Below, in pieces: positions 22,701 through 31,992 of a stretch of DNA of 64,000 bases. Within the stretch, counting starts at the first letter, position 1, and every line of letters begins with the position of its first letter. The stretch covers positions 1-64,000 of the forward strand of contig JAEZYP010000063.1 of the NCBI GenBank assembly GCA_023418995.1. Direction: 5' to 3'. This DNA comes from Bacillota bacterium. GTDB lineage: Bacteria > Bacillota > Clostridia > Oscillospirales > Acutalibacteraceae. The translations under genes and the position numbers were made by a program. Under the pieces are notes generated by a model. It saw nothing but the letters and a program-made list of their open reading frames with translations, was not told the origin of the DNA and ran no database searches.

Positions 22701-24272
22701 TTATACGATACCCATTTTATTTATGATCGTTTCCAGCATATCATTTATCGTACTCATAAATCTGGATGACGCGCTTAACGCGTGATTGTATTGAATTAAA
22801 TTGATGCCCTCTTCATTGATATCAACCGCGGAAACTGAAGACCGCTCTAAATCCGTTTCATCCAGCTCCGAAACAGCACTGTTGTTTTCATTGCCGATGC
22901 TGCTTGTTTGAATGGCAAGAATTGAGTTGACAACAGTTGACATAAAGCCGGTTATGGAAGAGGAGAACAAAGGAGTTCCGGTTTTCGTCGTAATCGGGTT
23001 TTCCTTCGTAAGCTGCCCAATAATATTGGCAATATTGTTGCCAACAGAAGGCGTACCGTTCGCTCCCGTGGTACCGTCGCTTCTGGTTGCGACAAAATAA
23101 TTGTCAGAGGAGGAGGAGCTTAGCCATGCTTCGGATAACTGTATGTTCGAGGCGTTAATTGGTTTACCGTCCGAGGCTTGGAAAAGGGGCTTGTCGACGA
23201 TATCCGACCGGGAGCTGTTCGCCTGATTCATTATTTCAGCGAATTTGTTCGCCATGGTATCCAGGATATTTTGGTAATAGCTGATTCCCTTGGTGGTGGC
23301 GGGGGTATCGTATTCCCCATTTCCGTTGAGCATGGTTAGGTACCCGCCGAATTCACCCAGAGTCACGTCCGCGTTGGTCAGCTTTTTGTCTGTGGAGTCT
23401 GCGGGGTCATGCCAGGTGACATCCTTTTGGGGGGTATCTGTTGTTTTTAGCTGGATATTAACCGAAGTGCCGGCGGTATCCAAAGAAAATTGATTGTAAT
23501 GAAGGTCATCAACAAGGCTGAATTTTTTATCGCCTGAAACCAAATTGATTTGCAGAGTATTAACAGAAGAGACGCCCACTGCAACCTGTGTTTGCGACAC
23601 TTCGATATTGGCGAATTTAGAGAGGCTGTCAATCATTGAATTGCGGCGATCCTTTAGCTCCAACGCGTTGGAACCGGAAATCTCCGAATTTTTAATTTCC
23701 TTATTCAGCGAAGAAATATCCCGAAGCAGCTGATTTGCTGTCTCTATCGAATTTTTCTGGAGCTTGTCCAGTGTTTCCTTTTTAATGCTGGCCAGATTAT
23801 TGGCAGCCAGATGGAGCGCATCGGTAAGCTTTGAGGCGGTTCCCTTTAAGTTATCCTCAAACCCTGCAGCTTTGGTGCTCTGATAGGAATTCAGCGTGGA
23901 AATGAGCGCTGCAAGCTGCGCGTTGATGCCACTACTAACGGTTTCATCAATTTTTTTATCAATGGAGGTTAGCGTATTCAAAATCGTACCGGTTTGACCG
24001 ACCACCGCGTTTTTCTGACGGTAGCGGATATCGAGATAAGAGTCTCTGCTCTGAATCAAACCGTTGCTGTCGACACCATTGCCAATTTGCAGATTAGAGC
24101 CTGCAATCCGTGAAGACCCCGTCGGGCCGATCGAGGAGGTAAGAACGCTTTGTTTGGTGTAGCCCTCCGTGTTAACGTTCGCCATATTCTGGCCGGTAAC
24201 CTGAAGGTTTGCGCGCGCGCCGCGAATGCCGCTTTTGGCTATATATAAACCTGAAAAAGTGGATAGTGACAT
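22701..24272 (-). CDS. flgK: Flagellar hook-associated protein FlgK (HAP1)
   Basis: This 523-residue protein starts at the ATG at 24272 after AGGAGG. The N-terminus is typical: MSLSTFSGLYIAKSGIRGA, then NMANVNTEGYTKQ, a rod/hook signature. The C-terminus ends with VDINEEGINLIQYNHALSAS, the standard axial-protein tail. It joins hook and filament together with FlgL. It lies between flgN and flgL, as usual. Confidence 0.95.
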   Translation of the reverse strand: MSLSTFSGLYIAKSGIRGARANLQVTGQNMANVNTEGYTKQSVLTSSIGPTGSSRIAGSNLQIGNGVDSNGLIQSRDSYLDIRYRQKNAVVGQTGTILNTLTSIDKKIDETVSSGINAQLAALISTLNSYQSTKAAGFEDNLKGTASKLTDALHLAANNLASIKKETLDKLQKNSIETANQLLRDISSLNKEIKNSEISGSNALELKDRRNSMIDSLSKFANIEVSQTQVAVGVSSVNTLQINLVSGDKKFSLVDDLHYNQFSLDTAGTSVNIQLKTTDTPQKDVTWHDPADSTDKKLTNADVTLGEFGGYLTMLNGNGEYDTPATTKGISYYQNILDTMANKFAEIMNQANSSRSDIVDKPLFQASDGKPINASNIQLSEAWLSSSSSDNYFVATRSDGTTGANGTPSVGNNIANIIGQLTKENPITTKTGTPLFSSSITGFMSTVVNSILAIQTSSIGNENNSAVSELDETDLERSSVSAVDINEEGINLIQYNHALSASSRFMSTINDMLETIINKMGIV

Positions 24273-24284
24273 ATAAATGACCTC

Positions 24285-24767
24285 CTATACTTTTTTCGAA
24301 AGAATTCGAGAAGAGGCAGCATGTTCCACAGCCTGTGCGTTATATAATTTCTGAAGCTCCGGCTGGCTTTTTATCTTCTCCAAATTGACTTCGATCCGGT
24401 GCAGCTTCAATTTGGTCAGGTAATTGCATCTTGAATTTATATGCTTGAGGTTATTTAAAACCTGTGATAATCTATTGTAAAGAAGCTGGGCTTCTTCCTG
24501 CGCGGATTCGTCCAGCAGCGCAATCAGTTCTTTGAACGTTGCTTTTGGGCTTTCGGTTTTCGCCATAAGCTTGTCCCGCTCCAGCTCCAAGCCCCGCGAT
24601 TTCAGCATGAAAGCTTCCTCGTTTTTTACCATCTGATCCAGATTATCCAGTCGGTTCGCGATGATTTCATTGAATTTTTGGGTTTCAAGCTGAAGAAAGT
24701 CCTCATAAAACGCAAGGTAACGCTGGAAAAATGATAAAAATTCATCGGATAAAGAACGGCTGATCAT
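24285..24767 (-). CDS. flgN: Flagellar chaperone FlgN-like protein
   Basis: The start chosen is the ATG at 24767 (160 residues), after GAAAGG. A longer frame to 24854 overlaps flgM. The protein is a long helical, acidic coiled-coil type. The segment ELERDKLMAKTESPKATF and the C-terminal helix fit the FlgN family, which chaperones FlgK and FlgL before export. Position between flgM and flgK supports this strongly, since sequence alone is weak for the family. Confidence 0.75.
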   Translation of the reverse strand: MISRSLSDEFLSFFQRYLAFYEDFLQLETQKFNEIIANRLDNLDQMVKNEEAFMLKSRGLELERDKLMAKTESPKATFKELIALLDESAQEEAQLLYNRLSQVLNNLKHINSRCNYLTKLKLHRIEVNLEKIKSQPELQKLYNAQAVEHAASSRILSKKV

Positions 24768-24810
24768 AAACGATATCCTTTCAAAACATTTCAAATGGCA
24801 AAACAGTTGC

Positions 24811-25149
24811 TCAATCATTCCCAAGCATAATTTTCGCCATATGCTTTGGGTCAACCTGATACTGCCTTGAGTTGATCTGAGCTTTCAGCATATTCAAAAA
24901 AGAAACATTTTTATCCTGATTTATGTCCGTCAATACCTGATCTCTTGCCTTTGACAAACTGGTATATTTTACCTGAATTTGCGAAAATTCGATGGTGTCA
25001 ATATTTGAAGTGGCGGCAGGGCCGTTTTTGCTCACATCTTCCGTCTCTTTTTTGCCCTGTACGGCGGTTGCCGAATCCAGTTTCCGACTGGAATTGGAGT
25101 AAAGATTCAGAATGTTATTGGGGATATAACCGGAGCTGTTAATGGTCAT
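24811..25149 (-). CDS. flgM: Anti-sigma factor FlgM
   Basis: The ATG at 25149 (112 residues) follows GAGGTGAAG. The C-terminal half contains the FlgM pattern: TIEFSQIQVKYTSLSKARDQ, then NMLKAQINSRQYQVDPKHMA. FlgM holds FliA until the hook is finished, then is exported. A longer in-frame start at 25221 lacks support, and the sigma-D promoter at 25169-25195 lies downstream of it. Because flgM is under the sigma factor it inhibits, a feedback loop is likely. It heads the late-flagellar block flgM-flgN-flgK-flgL. Confidence 0.85.
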   Translation of the reverse strand: MTINSSGYIPNNILNLYSNSSRKLDSATAVQGKKETEDVSKNGPAATSNIDTIEFSQIQVKYTSLSKARDQVLTDINQDKNVSFLNMLKAQINSRQYQVDPKHMAKIMLGND

Positions 25150-25168
25150 ATACTTCACCTCAAAATAA

Positions 25169-25195
25169 GTATCGGCATGTTCAAAAATAAATTTA
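25169..25195 (-). promoter_or_regulatory. Sigma-D promoter of flgM
   Basis: Reading the minus strand, TAAA (25195-25192), a 15-base spacer and GCCGATAC (25176-25169) match the sigma-D consensus almost perfectly. flgM begins 20 bases downstream of the -10 element. Confidence 0.85.
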
Positions 25196-25302
25196 GGTGC
25201 AAAATGAGAGATTTGCTCCAATTAAATATTAATAATTTGTTAACAAAGTGTGACTTGTTTTTTAAATGCATACAACATTCCTAACCACATCGAATGAATC
25301 TG

Positions 25303-25330
25303 TTGACTTTTGTCGCATATTATATATAAT
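25303..25330 (+). promoter_or_regulatory. Promoter of the flgB flagellar operon
   Basis: TTGACT (25303-25308) and TATAAT (25325-25330) with a 16-base spacer lie about 130 bases upstream of flgB. The intergenic region 25150-25462 has this promoter and the flgM promoter. I see no other feature in it. Confidence 0.75.
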
Positions 25331-25462
25331 TGTAAATAAAGAATGCATATAAATAGGAAAAAATTTTTCCTTGAAATTGTTAGGGTCATGAAAAGATTTT
25401 ATCGTAAAAATTACAGTTTTTTTAAAGATAAAAAATGAACTTAATTTTTAGGAGGCGATTTT

Positions 25463-25849
25463 ATGAATTGGTTGGACAGCGTTTCCGGAAATCTGCTGAC
25501 AAAGGATTTAGACGGTCTTTGGGTAAGGCAAAAAGCAATTTCAGATAACCTCGCAAATGTGAATACCCCGGGTTACAAAAGCAAAAGTGTAAGCTTTGAG
25601 GATCAGCTGCAGGCAAAGATTTCTGAGAATTATGGCAATAAAAATGAAACGATTGAGGCACTTCAAGATACGCGGCCAGTCACAGCGGAATCAAATCAGG
25701 GTTCATTAAGGCTTGATGGCAACAACGTGGATGTAGAGCAGCAGAATGTGGAATTGGCCCGTACCCAGCTCAATTATCTGTTTTCGCTGCGCGAGCTTTC
25801 AGATTCTTTCGCACGATTGAGCTATGCTATTACCGATGGAAAATCTTAA
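25463..25849 (+). CDS. flgB: Flagellar basal-body rod protein FlgB
   Basis: This 128-residue protein starts at the ATG at 25463 after AGGAGG. The N-terminal motif (AISDNLANVNTPGYKSKSV) is the rod-protein signature, and the C-terminal region (QQNVELARTQLNYLFSLREL) supports it. FlgB forms the proximal rod with FlgC and FliE. It is the first gene of the long rightward operon, with a promoter about 130 bases upstream. Confidence 0.95.
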   Translation: MNWLDSVSGNLLTKDLDGLWVRQKAISDNLANVNTPGYKSKSVSFEDQLQAKISENYGNKNETIEALQDTRPVTAESNQGSLRLDGNNVDVEQQNVELARTQLNYLFSLRELSDSFARLSYAITDGKS

Positions 25850-25874
25850 TTAATTACGATATAGGAGAATCGAA

Positions 25875-26318
25875 ATGGCATTTTTAAATTCGTTGGATAT
25901 CAGTGGCTCGGCTCTTACAGCGGAAAGAGTCAGAATGGACGTTATTTCTGAAAATATTGCGAACGCCAACACAACAAGAACGGAAGAAGGCGGTCCCTAC
26001 CGCAGAAAAATGGTTGTTTTGGAGCCTGTTAGCAAAAAATCCTTTCAAGAATTAATGCAGAATAATATCAATTCCTTGCAGCAAGGCAAGGGGGGAGTAA
26101 AGGTAGCACGGATTGAGGAGGATCAGTCTGAGTTTAATTTGGTTTATGACCCGACCAACGCGGACGCGGACGCACAGGGCTATGTAAAAATGCCAAATGT
26201 CGATCAGACAAAGGAAACACTGGATATGATGTCCGCTACAACATCATACAACGCCAATTTAACGGCATTTAACGCGGTTAAAATGATGGCCTCCAAAGCT
26301 TTAGAAATGGGAAGGTAA
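25875..26318 (+). CDS. flgC: Flagellar basal-body rod protein FlgC
   Basis: This 147-residue protein starts at the ATG at 25875 after AGGAG. It shows FLNSLDISGSALTAERVRMD, then IANANTTRTEEGGPYRRK, typical of FlgC, and the C-terminal rod signature (YNANLTAFNAVKMMASKALE). It is the second proximal rod gene, immediately after flgB and six bases before fliE. Confidence 0.95.
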   Translation: MAFLNSLDISGSALTAERVRMDVISENIANANTTRTEEGGPYRRKMVVLEPVSKKSFQELMQNNINSLQQGKGGVKVARIEEDQSEFNLVYDPTNADADAQGYVKMPNVDQTKETLDMMSATTSYNANLTAFNAVKMMASKALEMGR

Positions 26319-26324
26319 TGAGCT

Positions 26325-26636
26325 ATGCAGATTAATCCGATCGAAACGGTGAATTCAATTACTGATTTAACAAAAATCAGTAAGACTTCCGGGCAGTTAA
26401 ACGATAACGCGGGCGCGCTTCCTTTTCAATCTTTGTTTGAAGATGCTGTCAACAATGTAAAATCAACAAACGCTGAGGTGAATCAGGAAGTTTATAAGCT
26501 TGCCACAGGTCAGTCGGACGACTTACATACTGCCGTTATCGCGTCACGAAAGGCGACGATGTCAGTTCAATTGCTGGTGCAGCTGCGGGATAAGGTTCTG
26601 GAATCCTATAATGAAGTAATGAGAATGGGCGTTTAA
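26325..26636 (+). CDS. fliE: Flagellar hook-basal body protein FliE
   Basis: This 103-residue protein starts six bases after flgC. The family pattern FQSLFEDAVNNVKSTNAEVN and the C-terminal SRKATMSVQLLVQLRDKVLE are clear. FliE connects the MS ring (FliF) to the rod. Length is normal. Confidence 0.93.
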   Translation: MQINPIETVNSITDLTKISKTSGQLNDNAGALPFQSLFEDAVNNVKSTNAEVNQEVYKLATGQSDDLHTAVIASRKATMSVQLLVQLRDKVLESYNEVMRMGV

Positions 26637-26671
26637 TTTCAAAACCTTATAAAAGGCAGGCTGCTGGATGA

Positions 26672-28348
26672 ATGAATGAGAAAATAAAAAAATATATTGA
26701 TCCAATTAAGAGTTTTTGGGTCAGTCTTACAAAGAAGCGGAAGACAATTCTGGTCAGCGTTATAGCGGGTGTGATTGCTTTTTCCATTTTAATCACCGCG
26801 CTGCTCAATGTTGAACCCTTGGTGGTGCTGTATCCCGGGTTAGATCATTCGGAAGCCGTTGAGGTAATGAATAAGCTGAGGGATATGGGAATCGGCTACA
26901 AGGAAGAGAACGGAACAATTTCTGTCCCAAAGGATAAAGAAAACTCCCTTCGAATGCAGCTTTCCAACGAAGGGCATCCGAAAACAGCGCCGAATTACGA
27001 CTTCTTTACGAAGAACATCACGGTTATGTCTACGGACTATGAGAAAAAAACCATCGAAAAATATCAATTGAATACAAGGCTGGAGGCCGTAATCAAAACA
27101 ATCGACGGGGTTCAGAACGCGAATGTAACCATTAGCATTCCGGATGAGAGCAGCTACGCGTGGGACACGAATGCCTCGGTTGCCTCCGCGTCTGTCACTT
27201 TACAGCTTCAGCCAGGTAAAACATTAACATCAAAGCAGGTTAGCGGGATAAAACAGCTCGTTACAAAGAGCGTCCCGAATTTAAAAGTGGAAAATGTTGC
27301 CTTGATTGATACCGCGACGGGAGAGGAGCTAAGCGGATCAAGCTTCGGCGGCTCTAATCAAATCGAGATTTCCCAGTTTAAACAGGCAATTGAAAAATCC
27401 TACGAAGCGGATATTGAAAAAGGCGTAATGTCCGTTCTGGTTCCGCTTTTCGGGGAGAACAATGTAAAGGTTACCGCAAAAAGCTCCATGGATGTAGATA
27501 AGAAGGTACAGGATATCCTGACCTATCAGCCGACCTCCTCTTCTGAAAATAAGGGAGTTATTACCGAGGAATCCACAAACAAGGAGCAGAGCACAGAAAG
27601 CAAACCGACGTCGCAGGCACCCGCCGGTACCCAGACCAATTCAGATGTTTCCACCTATCCGGGCGTTACGGTTAACGGAAATGTGATTTATACAAAGGAT
27701 GCACAAACCTATAAATATCTGGTCAGCCAGGTTAAGGAACAGGTACAGAGCGACGCGGCCAGTGTGAAGGATATGACGGTTTCTGTCGTAGTAAACAAAG
27801 CGGGAATGGATGATACGCAAAAGCAGCAGATCAGCCAGCTTGTTGCCAACGCGGCACTCGTCGATGTAAGCAAGGTGTCTGTCTATTCCGGTACTTTTGC
27901 GGCACCAAAGGTGACACCTACTGATGTAAAGCCCGATTCGCCAACGCTCGAGCAGCTTCTTATTTACGGCGGTGCAGCGTTGGGAACCCTGTTGGTTGTA
28001 GTAATTATTGTATCTGTGGCTCTTGCTTCAAAGCGTAAGAAAAGACGCGAAGAACTGATGGGGCCGGAAACAAGCGAAGAGGTTCCGGAAGATTTTTACG
28101 AGCTCAAGCCTGTTGGAGAAGAAGCTGTAAATGAGCCTGGAAATGGCGATAACGCGATAGAAATGCTCAGGGGAAAATCGAAAGCTACTCCGCAGGAGCC
28201 GCTTAAGGCCATCGAGGAAACAAGAGCGGCTGAAAATTCGAAGCAGGATGCTCTGAAAAAGGAAATCCAGGATTTTTCATCGCAGAATCCTGAGATTGCG
28301 GCCCAGCTGATTAGAACCTGGCTGAGAGGAGAAGATTACAGTGGCTGA
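26672..28348 (+). CDS. fliF: Flagellar MS-ring protein FliF
   Basis: This 558-residue protein has two membrane helices (about residues 25-45 and 430-455) and a periplasmic-side ring-building domain between them. The signature VLYPGLDHSEAVEVMNKLRD and NTRLEAVIKTIDGVQNANVT are typical. The C-terminal tail (QNPEIAAQLIRTWL) is the FliG-binding segment. It overlaps fliG by eight bases, which supports coupled translation. It forms the MS ring, the base of the flagellum. Confidence 0.95.
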   Translation: MNEKIKKYIDPIKSFWVSLTKKRKTILVSVIAGVIAFSILITALLNVEPLVVLYPGLDHSEAVEVMNKLRDMGIGYKEENGTISVPKDKENSLRMQLSNEGHPKTAPNYDFFTKNITVMSTDYEKKTIEKYQLNTRLEAVIKTIDGVQNANVTISIPDESSYAWDTNASVASASVTLQLQPGKTLTSKQVSGIKQLVTKSVPNLKVENVALIDTATGEELSGSSFGGSNQIEISQFKQAIEKSYEADIEKGVMSVLVPLFGENNVKVTAKSSMDVDKKVQDILTYQPTSSSENKGVITEESTNKEQSTESKPTSQAPAGTQTNSDVSTYPGVTVNGNVIYTKDAQTYKYLVSQVKEQVQSDAASVKDMTVSVVVNKAGMDDTQKQQISQLVANAALVDVSKVSVYSGTFAAPKVTPTDVKPDSPTLEQLLIYGGAALGTLLVVVIIVSVALASKRKKRREELMGPETSEEVPEDFYELKPVGEEAVNEPGNGDNAIEMLRGKSKATPQEPLKAIEETRAAENSKQDALKKEIQDFSSQNPEIAAQLIRTWLRGEDYSG

Positions 28349-29348
28349 ACAAAAGCTAACAGGACAGCAGAAAGCAGCTGCAGTAATGATCGCGTTGGGG
28401 GCGGATAACGCCTCTAAAATCTATAAATTTCTAAAAGAGGATGAAGTCGAGCAGCTCACCTTTGAGATTGCAAGGCTGTCCCAGATTTCTTCGAACCAGA
28501 TTGAGGAAGTTTTATCCAGCTACTATCAGTTTTGTCTGACACAAAAGGTCGTAACCGAAGGCGGCGTGGAATATGCCCGCAATATCCTTGAAAAAGCGTT
28601 TGGCTCTCAAACCGCTACCTCTTTACTGGACCGGATTACAAAATCATTAAGAACCAAGGCTTTTGAATTTATTCGGAAGGCCGATTATAAAAATCTGATG
28701 ACCATTATACAAACGGAGCACCCCCAGACCATCGCCCTGATCCTTTCTTACGCGCGGGCAGATCAGGCGGCAGCGGTCATTGCCGAGCTGCCCAAGGAGA
28801 TCCGGCTGGAAGTGGTGGAACGCATCGCTACGATGGACCGCACGTCTCCGGATATCATTAAAATAGTGGAGCAAAACCTGGAGGAGAAATTCTCGTCGAT
28901 TATGTCGTTGGATTTTACCGAGTTCGGCGGCGTCAATTACATTGCGGATATCATGAACAATATGGACCGTGCCAACGAGAAGTATATCTTCGACGAATTG
29001 ACCCGCAAGGACGCCCAGCTTTGCGAAGATATCCGAAAAAGGATGTTTGTGTTCGAGGATATCACCTCCCTGGACGATATGTCTATTCAGCGTTTTCTGC
29101 GCGAGGTCGATTCCAAAGACCTTGTGTTTGCGCTTAAGGGCGCGAATCAGGAGGTTGCCAACTGCATCTTCCGGAATATGTCTACCCGTTCCAGCGACGC
29201 CGTCAAATCTGATCTTGAATATACGCACAACGTCCGTCTCAGAGACGTGGAAGAAGCACAGCAACGTATCGTTGGCGTTATCCGTCGCTTAGAGAGTGAA
29301 GGTGAACTGGTTATTATGAAGGGCGGAAGGGATGAAGTCATTGCTTAA
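28341..29348 (+). CDS. fliG: Flagellar motor switch protein FliG
   Basis: This 335-residue protein has a GTG start after GAGGAG. Motifs include MIALGADNASKIYKFLKEDE near the N-terminus, TEHPQTIALILSY in the middle domain, and the C-terminal torque domain (FVFEDITSLDDMSIQRFLRE, where charged residues contact MotA). It sits on the MS ring and links FliF to FliM. It overlaps fliF by eight bases and fliH by 17 bases. Confidence 0.95.
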   Translation: MAEQKLTGQQKAAAVMIALGADNASKIYKFLKEDEVEQLTFEIARLSQISSNQIEEVLSSYYQFCLTQKVVTEGGVEYARNILEKAFGSQTATSLLDRITKSLRTKAFEFIRKADYKNLMTIIQTEHPQTIALILSYARADQAAAVIAELPKEIRLEVVERIATMDRTSPDIIKIVEQNLEEKFSSIMSLDFTEFGGVNYIADIMNNMDRANEKYIFDELTRKDAQLCEDIRKRMFVFEDITSLDDMSIQRFLREVDSKDLVFALKGANQEVANCIFRNMSTRSSDAVKSDLEYTHNVRLRDVEEAQQRIVGVIRRLESEGELVIMKGGRDEVIA

Positions 29349-30156
29349 CATAATAAAAGCATCGCAGTATGAAGGCTCGGGGGGGCAGGCTTCCGCTAAA
29401 AAGGCAGAGTCCGGTTTGCCGCGATCTTTCGCCGTTCAGGAAACGCTGGAAGCAAAGGACCAGCATCAGGCAATTATGAACGACGCTTTTAAAAAGGCGA
29501 AGAATATTGTAGATGCTGCTCAAAATTATACGCTGAATCAACTGAAGGAATCCACCATGCGCATGAATGAAGAATGTGCGCAAATGAAAATAAGAAGCTA
29601 CGAAGATGGATACCGCCGCGGGTTTGCGGAAGGAAAAGAAGAAGGGTATGCGATTGGCTGTCAGTCCGGGTATGAAGATGGTCTGGAAAAAGCCGCGCGG
29701 GAAAATCAGGCGGCTTTGGAAGGAATTCGCAGGGAGAACGAAGAAAGGCAGCAGGAGCTTCTAAAATTACTGAAAACTGTAGAGGATAAAAAATCTGAAA
29801 TTCTGGAACGGTTTGAAGCTGATCTCCAAGGTCTGGCAATTGCTATCGCGCAGAAGGTGATTAAAAAAGAAGTTAGCATGGATTCAAAAGCGATAGAGGC
29901 GATTATTCTGGATGCCATGGATTCCTACCGGAATCAGGAGTGGGTGAAGATCAGTGTTTCGCGCAATACAGCGGAGCTGCTCACAAAGGCGGACTGCAGG
30001 TTGGTTGAGGCATTAAAGGAAGTAACCGATAATGTAAAGATTGTTTCTTCTTTTGATATGAAAGACGGAGAATGCCAGATTGAACTGCCGGACCGGCTGA
30101 TCGATACGGGGATTGACACGCAGATGAACTGCATCCGGGCTGCGCTTGAGCAGTAA
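29332..30156 (+). CDS. fliH: Flagellar assembly protein FliH
   Basis: This 274-residue protein has a variable N-terminus, a central charged coiled coil with Gly-repeat segments (YEDGYRRGFAEGKEEGYAIG, a GxxxG pattern typical of FliH), and a C-terminal FliH/YscL domain (LQGLAIAIAQKVIKKEVSMD). It regulates the FliI ATPase at the export gate. The gene overlaps fliG by 17 bases and precedes fliI by about 30 bases. Confidence 0.92.
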   Translation: MKSLLNIIKASQYEGSGGQASAKKAESGLPRSFAVQETLEAKDQHQAIMNDAFKKAKNIVDAAQNYTLNQLKESTMRMNEECAQMKIRSYEDGYRRGFAEGKEEGYAIGCQSGYEDGLEKAARENQAALEGIRRENEERQQELLKLLKTVEDKKSEILERFEADLQGLAIAIAQKVIKKEVSMDSKAIEAIILDAMDSYRNQEWVKISVSRNTAELLTKADCRLVEALKEVTDNVKIVSSFDMKDGECQIELPDRLIDTGIDTQMNCIRAALEQ

Positions 30157-30185
30157 TTAAAATAATGAATGCGAGGTGAAGTGGA

Positions 30186-31484
30186 ATGGGTTTTGAAAAC
30201 GCATATGACATTTTATCCAAAGTAAATCCCTTCTGCTTCATAGGAAAAGTAAAAAATATAGCGGGGATGATGATTGAGGCGACCGGGCTCAGCGCAAATG
30301 TCGGTGATATCTGCATGATCAAAAATCAAAACGGCGGTCAAGACATCATGTCTGAAGTGGTGGGCTTCAAAAACAGCAATCTTCTGCTGACTGCATATGG
30401 CGATGTAAAGGGAATCGGGCTTGGCAGCCTGGTACATTCCACAAGGCGAAAGCTTCGTGTCCCGGTCGGTGATTTTTTAATCGGGAGGACCATTGACGCC
30501 ACGGGGCGTCCGTTAGACGGGCAGGGAGACTTTGAAGTCACTGAGTATTATGACGTGGATTCCTCCTATACCAATCCGCTGGACAGGCCGAGAATCAATA
30601 CCCGCCTGAGCTTTGGAATCAAAGCCATCGATGGCATGATGACCATCGGCAAGGGGCAGAGGATGGGAATATTTGCCGGAAGCGGCGTCGGAAAGAGCAC
30701 GCTGATGGGCATGATCGCAAAGAACGTCAAGGCAGATATCAACGTAATTGCACTGGTTGGCGAAAGAGGGCGGGAGCTTGCCGAATTCATGGAAAAAGAC
30801 TTGGGACCTCAGGGGTTGGCACGTTCGGTTTTGGTCGTAGCGACCTCTGACCAGCCGGCAATGTACCGTGTAAAATGCGCGGCCGTGGCCACGGCAATCG
30901 CCGAGTACTTTAAGGATCAGGGCAAAGACGTTCTGTTGATGATGGATTCCCTGACGCGCTTTGCAATGGCGCAGAGAGAAATCGGTCTTGCTGCGGGAGA
31001 ACCACCGATTGCAAGAGGATATACACCGTCTATTTATGCGGAGCTGCCAAAGCTTCTGGAGCGGAGCGGCAATTTCAAGCAGGGCTCCATTACCGGTATC
31101 TATACCGTATTGGTGGAAGGAGACGACACCAACGAGCCGATATCCGACACGGTACGCGGCATTATCGATGGCCATATCGTTTTAACCCGCTCTCTGGCGC
31201 ATAAAAACCATTATCCAGCAATCGACGTAAACGCAAGCATATCAAGATTAATGAATGATATCGTGTCTGAGGAGCATAAGCAGGCCGCCGCGAAAATAAG
31301 AAACTGGCTTTCTGTTTATTATCAGAATTTTGACCTGATATCCATTGGAGCATATAAGCCCGGCATGAATCAAAAGCTGGACGAGGCAGTTAAGAAAATA
31401 GATTTTATAAACGCGTTTCTGTGTCAAAAGGTAAACGAAAGCTTTACCTACGACGAGATTCTTACCATGATGGAAGACTTGTAG
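30186..31484 (+). CDS. fliI: Flagellar export ATPase FliI
   Basis: This 432-residue F1-beta-like ATPase has the Walker A motif in GIFAGSGVGKSTLMGM (about residue 160), Walker B in VLLMMDSLTRFA, and the conserved IYTVLVEGDDTNEPISDTVR. The N-terminal domain (FIGKVKNIAGMMIEATG) is standard. It energises export of flagellar substrates together with FliH and FliJ. It starts at the ATG at 30186, after GAGGTG. Confidence 0.95.
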   Translation: MGFENAYDILSKVNPFCFIGKVKNIAGMMIEATGLSANVGDICMIKNQNGGQDIMSEVVGFKNSNLLLTAYGDVKGIGLGSLVHSTRRKLRVPVGDFLIGRTIDATGRPLDGQGDFEVTEYYDVDSSYTNPLDRPRINTRLSFGIKAIDGMMTIGKGQRMGIFAGSGVGKSTLMGMIAKNVKADINVIALVGERGRELAEFMEKDLGPQGLARSVLVVATSDQPAMYRVKCAAVATAIAEYFKDQGKDVLLMMDSLTRFAMAQREIGLAAGEPPIARGYTPSIYAELPKLLERSGNFKQGSITGIYTVLVEGDDTNEPISDTVRGIIDGHIVLTRSLAHKNHYPAIDVNASISRLMNDIVSEEHKQAAAKIRNWLSVYYQNFDLISIGAYKPGMNQKLDEAVKKIDFINAFLCQKVNESFTYDEILTMMEDL

Positions 31485-31492
31485 AGGTAGCG

Positions 31493-31936
31493 ATGAAAAA
31501 GTTTGTATTTTCCCTTGAGAAAGTGCTTGACTTCAAACAGCAAACCTTGGATGTCAAAAAAAGCGAGATTGCGATTCTTCAGATGAAGGTGCATGAGATT
31601 GAAAGTCAAATTGAAAATTTAAACGAAAAATACAAGGCTTCAAACGCCAAAATGGTAGAAGAGCTGAAACAGGGAATCACTCAGAATGATATGGCAAATT
31701 ACAAAATGTATTTCACTACATTAAATGATAAGATACAGTTATTACTTCAGAGCAGGGAAAAGCTGCTGCAGCTGATTGAAGAAAAGAAAAAAGAGCTCGT
31801 TCAAATTAACAGCGAGATTTCCGGTTTGGAAAAGCTCAAAGACAAGCAGCTGGAGGAATACCTGAAGGCAAAACAAAAGAGCGAGGATTTGGCAATTGAA
31901 GAATTTGTCAGTCAGGCTCGCGGCTCCGCAGGTTAA
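31493..31936 (+). CDS. fliJ: Flagellar export protein FliJ
   Basis: The ATG at 31493 (147 residues) is preferred, since an upstream in-frame start lies inside fliI. The protein is a long alpha-helical hairpin: MKKFVFSLEKVLDFKQQTLD at the start is the FliJ signature, followed by repeated Lys/Glu-rich heptads. FliJ sits in the ATPase ring centre. Sequence is weakly conserved, but the position after fliI is diagnostic. Confidence 0.88.
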   Translation: MKKFVFSLEKVLDFKQQTLDVKKSEIAILQMKVHEIESQIENLNEKYKASNAKMVEELKQGITQNDMANYKMYFTTLNDKIQLLLQSREKLLQLIEEKKKELVQINSEISGLEKLKDKQLEEYLKAKQKSEDLAIEEFVSQARGSAG

Positions 31937-31992
31937 GTTGTTATAAATTAATATTAATTTATAAAATCTAAATTAGGAGGTGAAAAAGAAAA